In this document: in pieces, positions 1 through 6,807 of the stretch | Layout of the letters: every line of letters starts with the position of its first letter | Numbering within the stretch: position 1 is the first letter of the stretch | DNA from: CALBPI01 sp039027435 | GTDB taxonomy: Bacteria; Pseudomonadota; Gammaproteobacteria; Steroidobacterales; Woeseiaceae | NCBI GenBank assembly: GCA_039027435.1 | Contig: JBCCKF010000015.1 | Span: 1 to 64,000 of the forward strand | Length of the DNA stretch: 64,000 nt | Direction: 5' to 3' | Position numbers and translations under genes: made by a program | The notes under the pieces: generated by a model | What the model saw: the letters and a program-made list of their open reading frames with translations, nothing else | Told to the model about the DNA's origin: nothing | Database searches by the model: none

Positions 1-76
1 CGGTCATGCCTGGCTCGGCTGCTCTGCGTAACGCCTGCCGCTTAAACTCGGCACTAAATCGTTTACGTCTTGCCAT
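1..76 (-). CDS. IS3-family transposase OrfA, N-terminal fragment
   Basis: The minus strand from an ATG at 76 encodes 25 residues, MARRKRFSAEFKRQALRRAA followed by EPGMT, before the window ends. This is the typical opening of the IS3-family OrfA (IS911/InsE type) helix-turn-helix protein, which binds the element ends and supplies the N-terminal part of the OrfAB transposase after frameshifting. A good ribosome site precedes the ATG. Only the fragment is visible, so whether the element is intact or active cannot be judged. Confidence 0.75.
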   Translation of the reverse strand, partial: MARRKRFSAEFKRQALRRAAEPGMT

Positions 77-140
77 CGTCCACCTCCAAAACGCATTATC
101 GCGCTTAATTCGGTGGTCCGAAAATCTGGGGTCAGACCAG
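1..140 (-). mobile_element. Partial IS3-family insertion sequence, one end
   Basis: The left edge of the window contains the upstream end of an IS3-family element read on the minus strand. A terminal inverted-repeat-like end lies at about 126-139 and reads TGGTCTGACCCCAG on the minus strand. It is followed by about 45 bases, a ribosome site (GGAGGTGG near 83-90) and the start of orfA. The rest of the element lies outside the window, so the other end and any target duplication cannot be seen. The IS end abuts what looks like a truncated copy of the spacer repeat found between the following small genes, so the element probably inserted into that repeat. Confidence 0.7.
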
Positions 141-200
141 AGTCCTGCAGCACGCGGAATGACTGCTATCATCAATGTTGCTGACCGAAAGCGGTCACTG
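141..200 (+). repeat. Spacer repeat copy 1 (truncated), with promoter-like motif
   Basis: This is the first copy of a degenerate spacer repeat found before each small gene of the island. It keeps the core CTGCTATCAT, an extended -10 (TATCAT at 167-172), followed by a TGACC motif. The usual upstream arm (TGGCCG...) is missing, apparently removed or displaced by the adjacent IS end. The next gene starts about 60 bases after the -10. Confidence 0.55.
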
Positions 201-230
201 AAGATAAGAATAGGTAGTGGGGTATGAAGC

Positions 231-821
231 TTGATGAGACGATCTATACTTATTGCGTTTCTCGCAGTGCTCGGTGTGTGCTTTGTTACTCAAAGTGCCG
301 CGCAAGTTAGGAACCATGAAACCGAAGGCAGCCTTGAGTCATTCAAACCTTTAGAATGCGTCTCTGCTGACCAAGTATCGAACATCAATACGCCCGCCGA
401 TATTTTCGCTGGATTAGCCAAGTGTCTTGAGCTAAGAGAGTACGATCTGGGCGCTTCTCTATATGGAATCGGGATGGCGTACGGAGTATTCGATTCGAGG
501 CGAGTCAAGGATAAGACAGCCCATCAAGCAATTTCTGTCCTTCGACTCAATGTACTTGGGGGATTGAACGAGTCGGCGATTTCTGACTTTCAAGACTCAA
601 TTGATACAGTTTTGGGTTCGGAATCGGGCCACCCAAAAATTTGCGATAGCCTACGGAGAATTGGGCCACCCGCGTATCATCCGACGTACATGATCCAGCA
701 CGGTATGGGAGCATTCGGAGTCGGCGAGACTGGACTCGTGGTCAACTTCGAAGGCGATGCGGCTTGGTCAGAGATCCTAATCGAGTCATTTTCTTGTCCA
801 GGCGGTGGCGAGCAGAAATAG
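231..821 (+). CDS. Secreted hypothetical protein, cassette-type
   Basis: A 195-196 residue protein; translation could begin at TTG 231 or, more likely, ATG 234. It opens with a clear Sec signal peptide: a short RR n-region, the hydrophobic stretch ILIAFLAVLGVCF, and a probable cut after QSAA. Export to the periplasm or outside is therefore expected. The mature part has four or five cysteines and no catalytic motif I recognise. I believe similar proteins occur as lone hypothetical genes in gammaproteobacterial genomic islands, but no function is known to me. It is the first gene of the repeat-spaced array and has a spacer repeat on each side. Base composition is more AT-rich than the prp genes further on, consistent with transfer. 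Confidence 0.7.
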   Translation: MMRRSILIAFLAVLGVCFVTQSAAQVRNHETEGSLESFKPLECVSADQVSNINTPADIFAGLAKCLELREYDLGASLYGIGMAYGVFDSRRVKDKTAHQAISVLRLNVLGGLNESAISDFQDSIDTVLGSESGHPKICDSLRRIGPPAYHPTYMIQHGMGAFGVGETGLVVNFEGDAAWSEILIESFSCPGGGEQK

Positions 822-861
822 TCATCAGTCTAGCTGGGCTAGATCGTGGGCACGAGAATGA

Positions 862-931
862 GGGGCCGCTTCTGGCCGAGTCCAGCAACCAATCGACCGT
901 CGGCTATACTCAGAGCTATTGACCCTTTGCA
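862..931 (+). repeat. Spacer repeat copy 2
   Basis: It contains the arm GCTTCTGGCCGAGTCCAGCA, a degenerate middle, GGCTATACT (-10-like TATACT at 905-910) and TTGACCCTTTGC. It belongs to the same subtype as the copy at 2645-2713 (shared TGGCCGAGTCCAGCA). The start codon of the following Imm26-like gene lies about 55 bases after the -10. Confidence 0.6.
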
Positions 932-964
932 GCCGTTCGCTGTTTTCCCACACAACACTTCCGA

Positions 965-1425
965 ATGAAGTATCCGTTTGCACCGAAGTCGACCTCGTAT
1001 CTCAAGCCTGGACAGTTCTGGGCCATCCCCCTGACCGGTGGCGGATACGCATGTGGGAGAGTTCTGCAATTGAGAATGGAAGAACTGATCGTCGATTGTT
1101 CTTGGCGGGGCTAATGGACTGGCAGGGTGTCGGTGAGCCAACCGAGGACGATCTCGCCAATGTGGGAATTGTCGAGCACGGTCAGGCACATATACGGTGT
1201 ATTCAAGCAATCGACGGGGAAATATTGGGTTACCGGCCCCTTGACGCGGACGACATCAAGATTCCGTTGACGTTAGATGAAGCTCCTGGCGCGAATTGTC
1301 ATGTTAGGCAGGTTTTTGAACTGCTAGGACTGGCCAGCGATGAGCAGAAAGCATCGCTTTCTGTATTCTCAACATGGGGCTACAAAGTGATTCAGATCTT
1401 GGCGAACAAGCACTTTTCCAGTTAG
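965..1425 (+). pseudogene. Imm26-like immunity protein, frameshifted
   Basis: Read from ATG 965, the first 36 or so codons give MKYPFAPKSTSYLKPGQFWA, IPLTGGGYACGRVLQ and then lead into a stop near 1113. In the next frame the sequence continues as GRTDRRLFLAGLMDWQGVGE and ends at 1425 with a plausible C-terminus. Joined at about 1070-1072 with one base restored, the product would be about 153 residues and matches the layout of the Imm26 family of polymorphic-toxin immunity proteins (KPGxxFAIPL...GRVLQ near the N-terminus, then FxAGLxDW). An apparent in-frame TTG at 919 only opens an artificial N-terminus. Either the gene is decayed, the assembly lost a base, or the frameshift is programmed; the run around CAATTGAGAATG is not a classical slippery site. 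Family assignment is from memory of the motif, not a search. Confidence 0.6.
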
Positions 1426-1430
1426 ATCGA

Positions 1431-1506
1431 CTGCCCACTTCTGGCCGTGAATCGACGCACGGGACTCGTCTGCTACGATGCAGTCACTGGCCCGTAGCGG
1501 TCGCTC
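1431..1506 (+). repeat. Spacer repeat copy 3
   Basis: It reads CTTCTGGCCGTGAATCGACG, then a 15-base arm, CTGCTACGAT (extended -10, TACGAT at 1474-1479) and CAGTCACTGGCCC. It is nearly identical over about 50 bases to the copies at 2122-2197 and 3180-3255, which together form a second subtype. The next gene begins about 89 bases after the -10. Confidence 0.65.
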
Positions 1507-1567
1507 GTAGAATTAATCACTTTGCCCTCCGATGCTCGATGGCGCGGATACTTAGCTTTATTATCAT

Positions 1568-2095
1568 ATGTTTCCATCAAAGAGAGCACTGGCAGGATGG
1601 TCGATTGAGCAGGTTGGCAATCTCGCAAAGTCTTGGCTGGAAAAAGTGCGTCGCGACAAGAACTATGAGCTAGACCACACTAGCCTAGAAGTCGCTTACT
1701 TCACACTTATCGCGCCGCGACAGTTGCAGTGGGATTTCATCTACGTTTCTACTGCCTTGGCAGAAACCGACGACGAACTAGCGGCCCTTGGAGCCGGCCC
1801 TATACAGCAGGCGCTTATTGAGCGAGGTCTTGACGCCATCCCTCTCATTATTGAGCTATCTAGGAGTGATCCGGTTTTTGACAAAGCGCTTCAGGGAGTG
1901 AACGGTAGTGAGTCCCTCGACGAGGAAATTCTAAGCCTGCTAGAACATCTGCGAGAAAACTCTGATCAAGATCTATGCGGATCTATCGTTAAAACAGCCC
2001 ACACTAAGCGAATACAATCTGAAAAAGCAGTTCTTGATTCACTTCGAGAAATAAAGCGCAAGCGAGCCGAGTCGAAGGCGCTCAAACACGAGTAA
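1568..2095 (+). CDS. DUF6869-like protein, possible immunity type
   Basis: A 175-residue, acidic, soluble protein with no signal peptide. The stretch LIAPRQLQWDFIYVSTAL, then DDELAALGAGPIQQAL and later RSDPVFDKALQGV fit the pattern I know from DUF6869 proteins (WxFI, DDELxxLAAGPLExLL, DPxFxxALxxV). Such proteins are often found as lone genes beside toxin/immunity loci; a biochemical role is not established. The C-terminus is a lysine/arginine-rich helix (REIKRKRAESKALKHE) that may be coiled. ATG 1568 has no obvious ribosome site. It sits between spacer repeats like its neighbours. The family call is from motif memory and the immunity role is inference from context. Confidence 0.6.
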   Translation: MFPSKRALAGWSIEQVGNLAKSWLEKVRRDKNYELDHTSLEVAYFTLIAPRQLQWDFIYVSTALAETDDELAALGAGPIQQALIERGLDAIPLIIELSRSDPVFDKALQGVNGSESLDEEILSLLEHLRENSDQDLCGSIVKTAHTKRIQSEKAVLDSLREIKRKRAESKALKHE

Positions 2096-2121
2096 GATGT
2101 TGTGATCTAAGCTCCGTACTT

Positions 2122-2197
2122 GCGTCCGCTTGTGACAGTGAATCGACGCCTGGGTCTCTTCTGCTACGATTACAATCACTGACCCTTTGCTACCGCT
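2122..2197 (+). repeat. Spacer repeat copy 4
   Basis: It contains GTGAATCGACGCCTGGGTCT, then CTTCTGCTACGAT (TACGAT at 2165-2170) and AATCACTGACCCTTTGC. The left arm (CTTGTGACAG) has diverged from TTCTGGCCG. The following gene starts about 49 bases downstream of the -10. Confidence 0.65.
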
Positions 2198-2218
2198 GGG
2201 CTGAGCAACAAATCGCGA

Positions 2219-2641
2219 TTGGATTTGCCCGAATTGAATGCGACAGAACTCGAAAAGAAATACCTGGAACGGGTAAACCGCTCCGGCTCTCTGCTACTGC
2301 TTTCTGCCTCTGATGCGGTGCGGCTTCTTGATGATCTTATACGCGCTGATGCACGATTCTTAGGCGTAGAAGCATTCCGTATATTCGATGACGGCGGCGT
2401 TCAACCGGCTATGGAATTCAGCAACATAAGCTTCGGGCGGATTGAAGAGAAAGACGGAGAGATAAGACTTAAGTCGTTCCGCCGTGATCTTCGTGATGGC
2501 TGGAGGAATCACCCGGACACCGTATCTCGAACTAAGGACTTGATAGCTGAAGGTCAGGCCAACGGATACGATTGGTACGAGGTCTCAATTGAAGACCCTG
2601 ATACTGGCGAGCTGCTGTTTTTCAGTGAGTTTGAGAAGTAG
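2219..2641 (+). CDS. Hypothetical protein, cassette-type
   Basis: A 140-residue acidic soluble protein that must use a TTG start (2219, or 2225), since no ATG or GTG lies near the N-terminus; no clear ribosome site is visible, so the start is uncertain. The middle (ASDAVRLLDDLIRADARFLG then VEAFRIFDDGGVQPAMEFSN) loosely recalls the layout of Imm40-type immunity proteins, where a helix precedes a GGDxY-like strand, but the match is weak and I do not assign it. It is preceded and followed by spacer repeats and faces the same way as all genes of the array. Confidence 0.6.
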   Translation: MDLPELNATELEKKYLERVNRSGSLLLLSASDAVRLLDDLIRADARFLGVEAFRIFDDGGVQPAMEFSNISFGRIEEKDGEIRLKSFRRDLRDGWRNHPDTVSRTKDLIAEGQANGYDWYEVSIEDPDTGELLFFSEFEK

Positions 2642-2644
2642 GCG

Positions 2645-2713
2645 ACCGGCTGCTCATGGCCGAGTCCAGCAGCCTGCTAAGCGGCTGCTATCATCACTGC
2701 AGTTGATCCGACC
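2645..2713 (+). repeat. Spacer repeat copy 5
   Basis: It contains CATGGCCGAGTCCAGCAGCC, GGCTGCTATCATCACTGCAG (extended -10, TATCAT at 2689-2694) and TTGATCCGACC. It is close to copy 2 in its left arm and to copy 1 in its promoter-like core. The next start codon lies about 55 bases after the -10. Confidence 0.6.
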
Positions 2714-2748
2714 TACCCTGTCAGGAACTACCAAAGGGTTCGATAAGA

Positions 2749-3147
2749 ATGCGCCCAGTAATATCCCTCAAAACCGCGAAATTCGATACGAGCAAAGAAC
2801 GGCCGAACCCTATAAATCCAATTGCGGGTGAGAGCATTCTGTACTGGCTCCGCGAAAACGTATGTCAGGCTAGGTACCAATGCACCGAGCCCAACTATGA
2901 AGACTGGGGCTGGTATATGGACGTTTCATATCACGGTCGAAACTATATGGTTGGCGGAATCGCGTTCGACGAAGACTGTGATGACGCTGGACTCGTGATC
3001 GAATGGCTCGTACAGATCGATAAGGAACGCTCAATTAAAGAGAAACTCCTGGGTCAGGAGAAGATCGATCGGGACGACCCCTTTGTTCAGGAGATCTTTC
3101 AAGCTCTACAGGCAGAGGATTCGTTCGCCGATGTGGACTGGGGTTGA
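2749..3147 (+). CDS. Conserved hypothetical protein, cassette-type
   Basis: A 132-residue acidic soluble protein starting at ATG 2749 with a purine-rich AAAGGG upstream. Recognisable segments are FDTSKERPNPINPIAGESIL near the N-terminus, then EDWGWYMDVSYHGRNYMVGG, and WLVQIDKERSIKEKLLGQEK. I recall this pattern from a family of uncharacterised proteins that occur singly in proteobacterial islands; I know no function. The ends are hydrophilic, with no membrane segment or metal site. It is the last of the repeat-spaced genes before the toxin-antitoxin pair. Confidence 0.7.
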   Translation: MRPVISLKTAKFDTSKERPNPINPIAGESILYWLRENVCQARYQCTEPNYEDWGWYMDVSYHGRNYMVGGIAFDEDCDDAGLVIEWLVQIDKERSIKEKLLGQEKIDRDDPFVQEIFQALQAEDSFADVDWG

Positions 3148-3179
3148 ATCGCTGAACAGAGCCAAGCGCCAACGTTTGA

Positions 3180-3255
3180 ACGGCCGCTGTTGGCCGTGAA
3201 TCGACGCACGGGTCTCTTCTGCTACGATGACAGTCACTGACCCATAAGAGACGCT
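3180..3255 (+). repeat. Spacer repeat copy 6
   Basis: It reads CGGCCGCTGTTGGCCGTGAA then TCGACGCACGGGTCTCTTCT, GCTACGAT (TACGAT at 3223-3228) and CAGTCACTGACCC. It is the best-preserved member of the second subtype. The toxin-antitoxin pair downstream has a separate promoter of its own, so this copy may be read through or idle. Confidence 0.65.
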
Positions 3256-3307
3256 GGCGCTGCACGGTCCACTAAAGAGAAATCAATAACTTACCCTGGC
3301 GATTAAA

Positions 3308-3337
3308 TTGACATGCTATACGTCAATGACGTATCTT
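3308..3337 (+). promoter_or_regulatory. Toxin-antitoxin promoter and palindromic operator
   Basis: A perfect 17-base palindrome, ATACGTCA-A-TGACGTAT, lies at 3318-3334. It sits between a consensus -35 (TTGACA, 3308-3313) and an 18-base-spaced -10 (TATCTT, 3332-3337), which it overlaps. An alternative extended -10 (TGCTATACG) begins inside the left arm. An operator placed here would let the HTH antitoxin, or the complex, repress its own transcription. If the TATCTT box is used, the transcript would start within a few bases of the toxin GTG. Confidence 0.7.
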
Positions 3338-3344
3338 TTCCGTT

Positions 3345-3662
3345 GTGAGTCACCGTCTATTCATTGAATCGCATGTCTTTACCAAGTACGTCGGCGATTA
3401 CTTGGACGATGAGCAATATTCTGCTTTACAAGTTCACATTTTGGAGCACCCCAAAGCAGGCCCTGTCATTCGTGGCTCAGGCGGTGTGCGAAAGCTCCGA
3501 TGGAGCGTCAGTGGCAAGGGAAAAAGCGGCGGCGTACGAGTGATTTATTATGTTCCAGACGGGGACTCGTTCTGGATGTTAACGATCTACGGCAAAGGTG
3601 ATGTGGATAGTATTCCTGGACCGATGCTGAAGAAGATCAAAGAGGCGATGAGCAATGGCTAA
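3345..3662 (+). CDS. RelE/HigB-type toxin
   Basis: A 105-residue basic protein starting at GTG 3345. The segments LEHPKAGPVIRGSGGVRKLR, WSVSGKGKSGGVRVIYY and FWMLTIYGKGD match the RelE/ParE fold toxins of the HigB/NadS-linked group: a GSGGxRKxR strand, then GGxRVIYY and the conserved YxKxD. These toxins usually cut mRNA on the ribosome. It overlaps the antitoxin gene by eight bases, with the toxin first as in HigBA-type pairs. No Shine-Dalgarno precedes the GTG, and it lies close behind the predicted -10, so translation may be leaderless or weak. Confidence 0.85.
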   Translation: MSHRLFIESHVFTKYVGDYLDDEQYSALQVHILEHPKAGPVIRGSGGVRKLRWSVSGKGKSGGVRVIYYVPDGDSFWMLTIYGKGDVDSIPGPMLKKIKEAMSNG

Positions 3663-3936
3663 GCGAGATATCGGACAAGAGATTCTAGACTCGATAAACC
3701 AGATTAAGGCCGGTGATGTAGGCCGCGTACATGTCTATCTCACGCCTGAGCAAATCAAAGCTGTACGAGAAAAGGTGGGCGTATCCCAGAGTGCATTTGC
3801 TGCGATGTTGAACGTCTCGACCCGCACATTGCAGGAATGGGAGCAAGGACGACGTCAACCAAATGGACCGGCCCGCTCATTGCTTGCCGTGGCGGCAAAA
3901 CGACCCGATGTCATTCAGGAAGTGTTCGCTGCCTAG
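3655..3936 (+). CDS. HTH antitoxin of NadS/HigA type
   Basis: A 93-residue protein with an N-terminal partner-binding region and a C-terminal Cro/C1-type helix-turn-helix: VREKVGVSQSAFAAMLNVST, then RTLQEWEQGRRQPNGPA, about residues 42-78. This is the NadS/HigA2-type antitoxin that neutralises the upstream RelE-like toxin and represses the operon, probably through the palindrome at 3318-3334. The start ATG 3655 lies inside the toxin 3' end, which implies coupled translation. Confidence 0.87.
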   Translation: MAKRDIGQEILDSINQIKAGDVGRVHVYLTPEQIKAVREKVGVSQSAFAAMLNVSTRTLQEWEQGRRQPNGPARSLLAVAAKRPDVIQEVFAA

Positions 3937-4061
3937 CTGCACTCTATCTAGCCGTCCGGTTCTGATCGAACGCCGACAAGTCGCTCTCGCACGATAGAAG
4001 CGGCTGGTCTAGGAAGGACCTACCGTTAGGCGACAGAACGATATAGATACTGTCGACACGC
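3937..4061. other. Island/core boundary, no gene seen
   Basis: This stretch lies between the antitoxin stop and the prpD terminator. I see no ORF worth calling, no tRNA fold, no spacer repeat and no direct repeat that would mark an attachment site. It is probably the right edge of the accessory island. Confidence 0.4.
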
Positions 4062-4110
4062 AAAAAAATAGCCCAGAGACATGAACCTCGAAAGGTGCGT
4101 CTCTGGGCTA
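4062..4110 (-). terminator. Intrinsic terminator of the prp operon
   Basis: A perfect 12-base stem (TAGCCCAGAGAC at 4069-4080 paired with GTCTCTGGGCTA at 4099-4110) with an 18-base loop. On the minus strand it is followed directly by seven T residues (the A run at 4062-4068). It lies 76 bases past the prpD stop codon and is the strongest terminator in the window. Confidence 0.9.
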
Positions 4111-4185
4111 AGTGGTTATGCTAGTTGCAACTTGTGGGGGCAAAAATCGCGACCTATGCGCAAACCCACAGCGTCACCTTCGAGA

Positions 4186-5631
4186 TCAGATGGTCATTGC
4201 GTCAACAAATTCGTTGACCGGCATCGCTTCGAGCTTGGACTGATCGGAGCATATCTCGATGATGCGTGCGGTCTGCGCCGCCGGAAAGCGGGTCGCGAGG
4301 TTACGCGCAAACTTTGCCTCAAGCACGGGTATACCTTCTTCCCGCCGGCGCTTGTGGCCAATCGGGTATTCGATCTCGATGCGGTCCGTCTTGCTACCGT
4401 CCTTGAAGAACACTTGCATGGCATTTGCGATCGAGCGCTTGTCCGGTTCGTGATACTCGCGACTGTATCGCTCGTCTTCCTCAACGACCATCAGCTCGCG
4501 TAGTGCGTCCACACGCGGGTCCGCTGCTACATCGTCCTCGTAGTCCTCTGCAACAAGGTTGCCTTTCAAGAGGCCGATCGCGGCCATGTATTGCAGGCAG
4601 TGATCGCGATCTGCCGGATTGTTCAGCTTGCCTTCCTTCGAGATGATGCGAATAGCAGACTCATGGGTCGTCAAAACGATACGGTCGATTTCATCGATAC
4701 GATTGTGAACGGCCGGGTGCAGGCGAACGGCGGCCTCGACCGCCGTTTGCGCGTGGAATTCCGCCGGGAACGAAATCTTGAAGAGCACCTGCTCCATCAC
4801 GTAGCTGCCGAACGGGCGTTGGAAGGAAAACTGATTACCCTTGAATGACACGTCGTAGAAGCCCCAGGTCGGTGCGGTCAGGACGCTCGGATAACCGATT
4901 TCGCCTTTCATCACGAGCATGGCGAGTCGCACAGCGCGACTGGTCGCGTCGCCGGCAGCCCAGGACTTTCTCGGACCTGCGTTCGGCGCGTGTCGGTAGG
5001 TACGAAGGCTGGAACCATCCACCCACGCATGAGAGAGGGCATCAATAATCTGGTCGCGATTGCCACCCAGCATCTTTGTGACCACCGCCGTTGATGCAAC
5101 GCGCACCAGCAGCACATGGTCGAGGCCCACTCGATTAAAACTGTTGTCGAGCGCGAGTACGCCCTGAATCTCATGTGCCTTGATCATGGCAGTCAGTACA
5201 TCGCGCATAGTCAGCGGTGCTTCACCCGCAGCCACCCGTTGTCGACTCAGAAAATCAGCGACGGCCAGAATACCGCCGAGATTGTCAGACGGGTGACCCC
5301 ACTCGGCGGCCAGCCAGGTATCGTTGAAGTCCAGCCAACGAATCATGCAGCCGATGTCCCATGCGGCTTTCACTGGATCCATGACGTGCTGGGTTCCAGG
5401 TACTCTCGCACCACCGGGCACGACGGTACCGGGAACGATAGGACCGATGTGTTTTGCGCACTCGGGGAATGACAACGCGAGGAATCCGCAGCCAAGTGTG
5501 TCCATAAGGCAATGGCGTGCGGTCGTATAGGCGAGTTCGCTGTCGATTTCTGCGTTCGCGACATAGTCAGCGATGGCGACCAGCTCCTTATCGGGATCCG
5601 GTCGAACGTTGGTCTCTACTCGATTACTCAT
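4186..5631 (-). CDS. prpD: 2-methylcitrate dehydratase
   Basis: A 481-residue protein of the MmgE/PrpD family, the length expected for PrpD (about 480). It dehydrates 2-methylcitrate to 2-methyl-cis-aconitate in the cytoplasmic methylcitrate cycle for propionyl-CoA use. Family segments include RWLDFNDTWLAAEWGHPSDN near residue 100 and FPAEFHAQTAVEAAV near 290. It is the last gene of the run, 12 bases after prpC, and is followed by an intrinsic terminator. No acnD/prpF genes are present, so this cofactor-free dehydratase route is the one used here. Confidence 0.95.
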   Translation of the reverse strand: MSNRVETNVRPDPDKELVAIADYVANAEIDSELAYTTARHCLMDTLGCGFLALSFPECAKHIGPIVPGTVVPGGARVPGTQHVMDPVKAAWDIGCMIRWLDFNDTWLAAEWGHPSDNLGGILAVADFLSRQRVAAGEAPLTMRDVLTAMIKAHEIQGVLALDNSFNRVGLDHVLLVRVASTAVVTKMLGGNRDQIIDALSHAWVDGSSLRTYRHAPNAGPRKSWAAGDATSRAVRLAMLVMKGEIGYPSVLTAPTWGFYDVSFKGNQFSFQRPFGSYVMEQVLFKISFPAEFHAQTAVEAAVRLHPAVHNRIDEIDRIVLTTHESAIRIISKEGKLNNPADRDHCLQYMAAIGLLKGNLVAEDYEDDVAADPRVDALRELMVVEEDERYSREYHEPDKRSIANAMQVFFKDGSKTDRIEIEYPIGHKRRREEGIPVLEAKFARNLATRFPAAQTARIIEICSDQSKLEAMPVNEFVDAMTI

Positions 5632-5643
5632 TGATGTTTCCTG

Positions 5644-6774
5644 TTAACTCGATCGTTTATCGAGCGGTACATAACTGCGTGCGTCCGGACCGACGTAGTC
5701 GGCACTCGGGCGGATGATTCGATTGTTACTGCGCTGCTCCATCACATGAGCTGTCCAACCGCTGGTTCGCGACATTACGAAAATCGGCGTGAACAGTTTT
5801 GTGGGAATCTGCATAAAGCGGTAGGCGGAGGCGTGGAAGAAGTCGGCGTTTGGGAAAAGCTTCTTCTCATCCCACATGAGAGTTTCAATCGCTTCGGAAA
5901 TCGCGAACAGCTTGTCGTCGCCGACAGCGTCCGATAGCGCCTTTGACCAACGTTTGATCAGCGCGTTTCTTGGGTCACTCTCTCTGTACACGGCATGACC
6001 AAAGCCCATGATCTTGTCTTTGCGCTCGAGCATGCCGAGGATTCCGGATTTCGCATCCTCAACGCTCGAGAAGCCATCGATCAATTCCATCGCCGCTTCG
6101 TTGGCACCGCCGTGCAGTGGGCCACGTAATGATCCGATCGCGCCGGTGACGCAAGAGTGCATGTCCGAGAGGGTTGATGCACATACACGAGCCGTAAAGG
6201 TGGATGCGTTGAACTCGTGTTCGGCATACAGAATTAGTGACACGTCCATCACGCGTTTGTGAAGTGGCTCAGGCGTCTGTCCGTGAAGCAAGGTCAGAAA
6301 GTGTTCAGCAATATTTTCGGCTTCCACTTCTGTGTCAACGCGCACGCCGTCATGCGAGTAGCGATACCAGTAGGCGATGATGCCGGGCAGGGTGGCCAGG
6401 AGGCGGTCCGCGATGTCTTGTTGATCCTCGAAGTTGTGTTCGGGCTCGAGGTTGCCGAGCATCGAGCAACCCGTTCGCATCACGTCCATCGGATGTGCCG
6501 ATGCAGGAATGCGCTGAAGCACCTCGCGTAACGCTGCCGGCAATTTTCTTAGGCCCGACAGTTTTTCCTTGTAGCCATCGAGTTCCGCTGCTGATGGAAG
6601 TTCGCCATGGAACAATAGCCAGGCAACTTCCTCGAAAGTCGAGTGCTCTGCCAGTTCGCTGATGTCATAACCGCAATACGTGAGTCCGCTGCCAGACTTT
6701 CCGACAGTGCACAAACGTGTCTCACCGGCGCTTTGACCTCGTAGTCCTGCGCCACCAAGTTTCTTGTCAACCAT
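5644..6774 (-). CDS. prpC: 2-methylcitrate synthase
   Basis: A 376-residue citrate-synthase-fold enzyme condensing propionyl-CoA with oxaloacetate. Catalytic residues are visible: H221 (GPLHGGANEAAM), H260 (IMGFGHAVY) and D311 (FPNADFFHAS). The short length and absence of the N-terminal extension of Gram-negative GltA, together with placement between prpB and prpD, point to the methylcitrate rather than the citrate enzyme. It lies 33 bases after prpB. Confidence 0.95.
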   Translation of the reverse strand: MVDKKLGGAGLRGQSAGETRLCTVGKSGSGLTYCGYDISELAEHSTFEEVAWLLFHGELPSAAELDGYKEKLSGLRKLPAALREVLQRIPASAHPMDVMRTGCSMLGNLEPEHNFEDQQDIADRLLATLPGIIAYWYRYSHDGVRVDTEVEAENIAEHFLTLLHGQTPEPLHKRVMDVSLILYAEHEFNASTFTARVCASTLSDMHSCVTGAIGSLRGPLHGGANEAAMELIDGFSSVEDAKSGILGMLERKDKIMGFGHAVYRESDPRNALIKRWSKALSDAVGDDKLFAISEAIETLMWDEKKLFPNADFFHASAYRFMQIPTKLFTPIFVMSRTSGWTAHVMEQRSNNRIIRPSADYVGPDARSYVPLDKRSS

Positions 6775-6807
6775 AGTCTTCTCAGTTCTGTGTGAAGTGC
6801 GTGAATT

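Noticed and set aside
839..1210. Minus-strand ORF of 123 residues
   Set aside because: It is antisense to the Imm26-like gene and has no family features; a shadow frame.
1374..1673. Plus-strand ORF of 99 residues spanning repeat copy 3
   Set aside because: It covers the spacer repeat and overlaps both neighbouring genes; composition is not protein-like.
141..3255. Integron gene-cassette array with attC sites
   Set aside because: The spacers are direct repeats with no consistent RYYYAAC...GTTRRRY pairs at cassette borders, no integrase is in view, and each spacer holds a promoter-like core instead.
141..3255. CRISPR array
   Set aside because: Repeat copies are degenerate, 500-700 bases apart and separated by coding genes, with no short regular spacers.
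4194..4484. Overlapping ORFs inside prpD on either strand
   Set aside because: They are serine/arginine-rich shadow frames of a well-supported gene.
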